A DNA stretch of 64,000 bases, from assembly GCA_002205965.3 (NCBI GenBank), contig NADL03000669.1, positions 682,001 to 746,000 on the forward strand, written 5' to 3'. Of the stretch, positions 58,832 to 64,000 are shown in pieces. The translations under genes and the position numbers were made by a program. Under the pieces are notes generated by a model. It did not search any database. It saw nothing but the letters and a program-made list of their open reading frames with translations, and was not told where the DNA came from. This DNA is from Kappaphycus alvarezii. Taxonomy: Eukaryota > Rhodophyta > Florideophyceae > Gigartinales > Solieriaceae. Within the stretch, counting starts at the first letter, position 1, and each line of letters begins with the position of its first letter.

Positions 58832-58969
58832 TGCACATCAAGGTCGAGATGAGCGATGAAGGAGATAGGCTTATACTCCAAGGGGTAGGAATTTCAGCAG
58901 TACAGTAGCTCTACAAATTAGATGACCCCACGTTGTAATGTACAGTAGAAGTCTTACTTTTGGTTACCT

Positions 58970-59099
58970 GACCGGTGGTGATGCGCCCCAGTGTGTATCT
59001 TTCATCTTGAAATGTGTAGCATTTTACATATAGGAAATAGGCGAACCGGTGGTGGTTCTCTAAGACAATCCCTTATTAGAGGAATTATCACTACCGGTC
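58970..59099. repeat. Short foldback repeat
   Basis: GACCGGTGGTGAT (58970-58982) recurs inverted with one mismatch at 59087-59099, and ACCGGTGGTG again directly at 59045-59054. It may be a small nonautonomous element of about 130 bp. Confidence 0.4.
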
Positions 59100-59149
59100 G
59101 GCTTAACATCTAACCGGACCATTTGTTTATCAGGTCGAAAGAAGTGACG

Positions 59150-60591
59150 TGAGGTCCAAATTTACTGGACCCGGAGTTCGTATCTCTGCGACACACAACT
59201 TCTCCGTCCAGGTTCCGGCGCACAGCCTAAAGGGTTCCTCATTCAAGCTCACGGCAAATCCCTCCTCGGAGTCTAAGATATCCTTTTGGTCAGCATTGGA
59301 ACAAACGCAATTGTCTACTGGGCTACCGCGTTTTCTTACTAGACGAACAATCCCAATTCTCCTAAAGAAAGTATAAACTACACCGAAGGCCTTATTATAC
59401 CTATGCTCACGAATAAGGATGGTATGGTAAGCCTGCGAAAGCTTAATCACATTCCCAACTTACGTACCAGCGTTCCGATTTGCTTGAGGCATGTGTAGTG
59501 GAACGTCGACAGAATCCACTCCTTTAGGACCACTTTGGCTTGACGTTTGCCTAGAAGCACGCTAATACCGTTCACCACAGATGCGGAACTACATTCCAAC
59601 CGATTACTTTACACGAATAGCTTTTCCTCACCCTACGCAAGGTGATTTAGCAACTGCTTGCGCACTTCACGAGCACCGGGACCAGTTCTCTTCACCGCAA
59701 TCCTCGGGTAATTTCGACAGAAAGTCTTCACATCAGACAACACCCTTTGCCTCCGTTCGGGCCCCCAAAAACCACTACAACAGAAGACACTGACGGATCC
59801 TCACGAATCAGTCCAAGAGGCGATTCCCACTGGAGACTGTAAGAGGTAAGTGTTCCGCGCATCCATGGAGCTTCCGGGTTCCAAAGAGTGAGTACTGTGA
59901 GCCATGCTCCGGACTACAAAGGCGCATCGAAGCCCGGCAATTTTCCCTGGACCCCCGATATGACTGCCTGGTCCCGCTGTTTGTCCCCGACACACCATGC
60001 CCGAGACCCAACTGCCCTGACGCGCTGAGCGCCTGTGGTGACTACCTCCATAGATCGGATTTATCTTCCAACAGTAATAACACCCAAAACTTCCCCTGCT
60101 TCACTCCCGCAGGGCCCCCAGAGGACTACTCGCCATGACCTGCAAGAAATCTTTTCGCCCGGGACTTGTCCAAAGCCGCTCGCCACCCCGTCATAGGGTC
60201 ACGAGAGGGCCTTCACCGCACTAGACCGGATATCGGGGCAATGGGAGACCGCGGAGGGTCGGATTTTTTGACATCACTTTACCAAACCTCTCGCGCTATC
60301 GACCAGGAGAATCAAAACGGTCAACCCGCTGACCTCCCTGAACGCAGCCCGAGCCGCGATGCACAGCATGTACTAATTCTTCATTGCTACTTCCTCCCCG
60401 TGCCCATGTCCACCCTCGGAGGTTGGCATCCAGATGAATACTCCGTCATAACCGAAGAGGCAAGAAGCGTTGCAGTCAGGGCCATGGACTCTTACGGAAA
60501 TTTTCGCGAGATATCCTTGCAAAGGCACGCTGAGGCCGCTGCCATGTCCAATACAGCCTGCCTGCTAGCTGCCCCCGAGCTAGCTCTCTAA
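59150..60591 (+). pseudogene. Non-LTR retrotransposon (LINE) 3' remnant
   Basis: Coding debris ending in a 141-codon frame (60166-60591). CPRPNCPDALSACGDYL near 60000 matches the cysteine-rich block after the reverse transcriptase of many LINEs, REGLHRTRPDIGAMGDRGGSDF near 60200 matches the following RPADI-like block, and LGGWHPDEYSVITEEARSVAVRAM near 60415 the terminal block. Stops near 59791 and 60136 interrupt it. No reverse transcriptase core is clear upstream, so the copy is truncated at its 5' end. Confidence 0.55.
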
Positions 60592-61500
60592 CGATCATAA
60601 AACGTTTAACCCCGCTTTTTTATTTCCTCACGCCGACTGCAAATAATATTATGCAATTTGGAACACAGGCGAACTTATTGCGCAATCATTGAAACACCCC
60701 AAGTTTTCCCCTCCCTGAAAAGTTCTGGGAATGACTCTAAATTGAATTGTAGTTTACTGTACAGTACAGTACAGTAGATCTGTACATATTGTACTTGTTT
60801 GTACTGTGAACGCTCCTTATAGTGCACTTGGGGTGCGTCTACACAAAGGGTGCACTATATCCTGGGGTCGACTGTACACTACAGTATATTATGTATTATG
60901 TGTGCAGTATTACAGTACAGTACGTACTATACAGGCTGCTGTAAACTTTCGAGTGCAATGTACAGTGCGATGCACGAACTGCAAGCAAGGAGAACGGGGG
61001 TCTCATTTTTTTTATTCATTCTGGAGTTCATTTGCTGTAAGAGATACTTTATGCTGGATGCTAATAAAGCGATACCAGACAGTGATTTGGAATACTGTTT
61101 TTTGTTTACTTCTCAATGGCTGCATATCGAAACTAAGTTTGCGGTTTCCCTTGATTTTGGCGGGAGCATACACTACTGTACCAAAACTGGAATCCAATGC
61201 CATAATTTAATGTTTCTTTTCAATTCGTCGTTTGCAGCTAGTTCAGACCGAAACCACAGTACAGTAGTCTTGACGTAAACAGGCGTACAACGTTGCCAGC
61301 CTCCTCATTGTCTCTCCCTTGAGATCTGTTCCTCGTCGAAAGTGTTGAACCCGAATGGCTGCCTCTTTGCCGCCTCCTCTTGGCGCCTCATCTCTACGAG
61401 CATGAATTGTTTCAGCTTTCGGAATGGACGTTTAACCAAAAGCGCAAACTATCTGAAATAGCCTTATTGGATCACACCGCACGTTACTGCTACCTCCCAC
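60592..61500. other. Spacer and promoter region of MLH1
   Basis: Holds ACTGT/ACAGT arrays at 60754-60778 and 60905-60930. Frames through this stretch are by-products of the arrays. No TATA box is obvious in the 250 bases before the MLH1 ATG. Confidence 0.55.
60754..60930. repeat. ACTGT/ACAGT arrays upstream of MLH1
   Basis: Two dense clusters of the pentanucleotide with GTAC palindromes, about 570-750 bases before the MLH1 start. Confidence 0.8.
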
Positions 61501-63975
61501 ATGACGACGGAAGAATCCCCCCTACCTGCGGACCCTTGGCGCACAATCCACCATCTCGACGAGAGCACCGTTGCCAAAATCGGCGCTGGTGAAGTTGTCG
61601 TTCGTCCCTCTATCGCAGTCAAGGAGCTGGTGGAAAATAGCCTCGACGCATCCGCTACTTCCATCTCTGTAACCATTCGCAATGGCGGTCTTCGCCTCTT
61701 GCAAGTAACTGATAATGGCAGCGGTATCTACAGGGGGGACCTCCCGCTCCTTTGTCGGCGCTACTGCACTTCCAAGCTAAACTCAAACGGAGACCTGTCG
61801 CATGTCCGAACCTTTGGCTTTCGAGGGGAAGCGCTTGCTTCCATGTCTTACGTGTCTCGATTCTCCGTCCTCACGAAAAGAGACGAAGACCCCGTGGCTT
61901 GGCGAGCAGAATATTCCGATAGCAGATTGAAAAGCGATCCAGTAGCGGTTGCAGGGGTCGTTGGCACAACCATAACACTGGAGAGCTTGTTCTACAATTT
62001 CCCAGCGAGGAGGAAGCCCTCGCTTGCCTCAGAATATTACCGTCAGATTGTCGATGTACTTGTGCGGTACTCCCTGCGGTATCCACATGTTGCATTCTCT
62101 TGTCGACGTCTTGATGATCCCGCTGCGTCCAGGATAGCCGCATCGTCGGACGTAAACACACATCAAGGCGCTTCTGTCGAGGCCAATATTCGCTCTGGCT
62201 TCGGGGCAAAGGTCGCTGATGACGTCTTCTCCTTCGAGTTTTCCGTGCCGGGCGCAAACGCACAAGTGAAGGGTTATGCCACTAATGCGAACGTAGGCCT
62301 GAAGAAACAGATTTTCATCCTGTTTCTTAATGGACGCTTGGTCGAGTATAACTCAATGAAACGAGCCATTCACGACGTTTACAAGGGATACTTGAAAAGC
62401 GATGGCCGTCCTTTCGTCTATTTGAACGTGCAAATGTCATTGGAGGATGTGGATGTCAACGTCCATCCTCAAAAGAAGGAAGTTCGGTTTCTGCACGGGG
62501 ATATTATCGAGGAGAAAATTACTGAAGAATTTTGCAGAAGACTTCGGAAAGGTGAAACATCTCGTAAAATGTCTGCCCAGACCTTTTTGAAAACCACAGG
62601 ATCGACGCTTTCGGCGGAGGTCATATCGAACAACTTACACAGCCGTATCGCCGAGGGGGTAAAACTTGGGTCACAAACAGCGTCACCTTCTCCGTCAAAA
62701 TTGAAGAAATCCAGCAGTGGACGAGCCACTAGGACCGATGTGCAAAATGCTGAACGAAAAGGACAAGGAGGCTATAACCATCTGCGAAGGGAAGCCAGCA
62801 GCGGGGATAAGGATGATGACGAAAGCCTTTCTGGTAGCGTTAAGTCCAATGACGAGGATGACAACTTCTCGATTGAAAGCGACAGCGATGAAGACATTCC
62901 CACGGATCAGGACGGTTCCGACGACGGAGAGGCAATGGCCGCTAACAGACCATCCTCGCGATCGAGCGGGGCTAGTGGGCAGAGCCGTCCTCCATCCAGT
63001 CAGAGGCCGGTGTATCCCAAGGACATGGTACGAGTCAGCTCTGGGGCGCCTGTCGGACTATTTGATGTATTTTTGGCTAGCCAAGAAGAGAAGCAGGCTG
63101 CCTTAAACTTGCAAACATTTCGCAAGCGTAGTGAGACAGCCATGCCCTTACTTACATCCATTTCAGAAATGCTTCGGCAGGCAAGAGAATCCTCGCACAG
63201 TGGATTAGCGAAAATTCTAAAGGAGCAATTCTTCGTGGGGGTTATCAATCATGATTTTGCTCTTGTCCAGTACAACGCCAGGCTGCTAGTTGTGGAGATC
63301 GACCCAATACTGACAGAGCTTATGTATCAGCAAATCTTAACTCGCTTTGCCGACTTCGAGGGTATCAAGCTTGACCCTCCTGCTCCGGTTGTGGCTTTAC
63401 TTGACGGCTATACTCGGCACATAGGGAAGGAAGTACATATGCAGATTGACGCAGAATCTTGTGCCACAATTTTGCTCGAAAATGCCTCAATGCTCTCAGA
63501 ATATTTTGGAATATGCCTGACTGGGAAGGAAGCGGCAGATGCGCTATTGGTACAAATCCCAATGCTGCTCCCAAGGATTGTGCCGGACATGAGATGTGTT
63601 GGAGAGTTCTTGTACGATATTGCTGTGAAAACGGATTGGTCGGAGGAATGGTCTTGCTTAAAGAGTATCGCGATGCGTTTAGCAAACTGGTACGGAAGAC
63701 ACTGGGAGCCTCTTCTGCAGTCTCTAAACCGCGATAATAACAGTGAAGACACACAAACTGGTGAGAGGGAAGGGCTCAAGAATGCCGACGTTGTCGCTGC
63801 AGACACCGATAGCGAGTCGAAGATCGAGAAATCAAAGCGAGAATGGGTATTGCGGCACATCTTGTTTGGTGCTCTTCGGAAAGAGTTTTACCCGCCGCGT
63901 CGGTTCTATACAAGTGGTGTGATCCGAGAACTGATCAGTTACTCAAAGCTGTTCAAAATTTTTGAGAGATGCTAG
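61501..63975 (+). CDS. MLH1: DNA mismatch repair protein MLH1
   Basis: Single exon, 824 residues, complete from ATG to the stop at 63973-63975. The N-terminal GHKL ATPase shows VAKIGAGEVVVRPSIAVKEL and VENSLDA (27-50; the E42 and N46 positions match the catalytic Glu and Mg-binding Asn), VTDNGSGI (69-76), TFGFRGEAL (104-112) and GTTITLESLFYNFPARRK (155-172). The transducer domain follows (about 225-345, VDVNVHPQKKEVRF). A Ser/Asp/Glu-rich linker (about 430-500) is followed by the C-terminal dimerisation domain (about 505-824) ending in FERC, the conserved MLH1 tail that separates it from PMS and MLH3 proteins. MLH1 pairs with PMS-type partners to act after MutS proteins detect mismatches. It is longer than the human protein (756) mainly through the linker. 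The first motif is IGAGEV rather than the usual IAAGEV. Confidence 0.96.
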   Translation: MTTEESPLPADPWRTIHHLDESTVAKIGAGEVVVRPSIAVKELVENSLDASATSISVTIRNGGLRLLQVTDNGSGIYRGDLPLLCRRYCTSKLNSNGDLSHVRTFGFRGEALASMSYVSRFSVLTKRDEDPVAWRAEYSDSRLKSDPVAVAGVVGTTITLESLFYNFPARRKPSLASEYYRQIVDVLVRYSLRYPHVAFSCRRLDDPAASRIAASSDVNTHQGASVEANIRSGFGAKVADDVFSFEFSVPGANAQVKGYATNANVGLKKQIFILFLNGRLVEYNSMKRAIHDVYKGYLKSDGRPFVYLNVQMSLEDVDVNVHPQKKEVRFLHGDIIEEKITEEFCRRLRKGETSRKMSAQTFLKTTGSTLSAEVISNNLHSRIAEGVKLGSQTASPSPSKLKKSSSGRATRTDVQNAERKGQGGYNHLRREASSGDKDDDESLSGSVKSNDEDDNFSIESDSDEDIPTDQDGSDDGEAMAANRPSSRSSGASGQSRPPSSQRPVYPKDMVRVSSGAPVGLFDVFLASQEEKQAALNLQTFRKRSETAMPLLTSISEMLRQARESSHSGLAKILKEQFFVGVINHDFALVQYNARLLVVEIDPILTELMYQQILTRFADFEGIKLDPPAPVVALLDGYTRHIGKEVHMQIDAESCATILLENASMLSEYFGICLTGKEAADALLVQIPMLLPRIVPDMRCVGEFLYDIAVKTDWSEEWSCLKSIAMRLANWYGRHWEPLLQSLNRDNNSEDTQTGEREGLKNADVVAADTDSESKIEKSKREWVLRHILFGALRKEFYPPRRFYTSGVIRELISYSKLFKIFERC

Positions 63976-64000
63976 CGGCATATTGGGAGTGGTTTCACTT

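Larger units (their letters stand above)
56056..58931. mobile_element. PIF/Harbinger DNA transposon 3
   Basis: Convergent Myb/SANT-like gene (plus, intact frame) and DDE transposase (minus, broken). Candidate terminal inverted repeats: GTGGGGTCAGTCTA at 56056-56069 and, inverted, GTGGGGTCATCTA at 58919-58931, differing by one base gap. They bracket both genes closely. The usual 3-bp target duplication was not clear, so the exact ends are tentative. Confidence 0.7.

Noticed and set aside
60806-61278. Two overlapping plus-strand frames of 134 and 142 codons
   Set aside because: They run through ACTGT arrays and have no known motif; the region is better read as the MLH1 upstream spacer.

Overview
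The window reads as nuclear DNA of a eukaryote with compact, mostly intronless genes set in a sea of decayed transposons. I infer a multicellular red alga (florideophyte type) as the best fit: long single-exon genes, small clusters of genes between transposon blocks, and rare short GT-AG introns. An oomycete-like genome cannot be excluded from sequence alone. The ORF-bearing host regions are near-balanced in base composition, while several intergenic blocks (about 9.7-11.9, 15.5-16.5, 26.4-28.8 and 31.4-32.8 kb) are strongly AT-rich.

Host genes I can support: (1) a mARC/MOSC-type molybdenum protein at the left edge on the minus strand, cut by the window; (2) a 945-residue poly(ADP-ribose) polymerase at 3502-6339 with three WGR-type domains and a WWE-like domain; (3) a small three-exon gene ending at 8931, whose last two exons recur, decayed, at 2434-2626; (4) two tandem paralogous six-pass membrane proteins at 18681-19457 and 22007-22831; (5) a small two-exon gene on the minus strand at 25977-26379; (6) MLH1, the mismatch-repair MutL homologue, at 61501-63975. 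PARP and MLH1 both serve genome maintenance but lie 55 kb apart with no sign of linkage. mARC and PARP are divergently arranged across a 2.3 kb spacer.

Mobile DNA: three PIF/Harbinger elements, each with the two-gene convergent layout (Myb/SANT-like protein plus DDE transposase), at 13.3-15.1, 23.9-25.9 and 56.1-58.9 kb; two remnants of another DDE transposase family inside AT-rich blocks (28.3-29.1 and 31.7-32.6 kb); a pogo-like transposon at 38.6-45.7 kb split by a Copia LTR retrotransposon with recognisable LTRs (39.07-45.11 kb); an older gag-protease fossil (47.2-50.1 kb, minus) abutting a Copia pol fossil (50.4-54.0 kb, plus); two non-LTR retrotransposon 3' tails (16.6 and 59.6-60.6 kb); and a 0.6-0.85 kb dispersed repeat family present three times (11.95, 30.8 and 54.1 kb).

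Throughout the spacers runs a pentanucleotide ACTGT/ACAGT repeat whose two orientations meet at GTAC palindromes. No tRNA, rRNA or CRISPR array was found. The most novel-looking items are the small spliced gene family, the paired perfect hairpins at 7.1-7.2 kb and 29.9 kb, the ACTGT arrays, and the PARP domain architecture.
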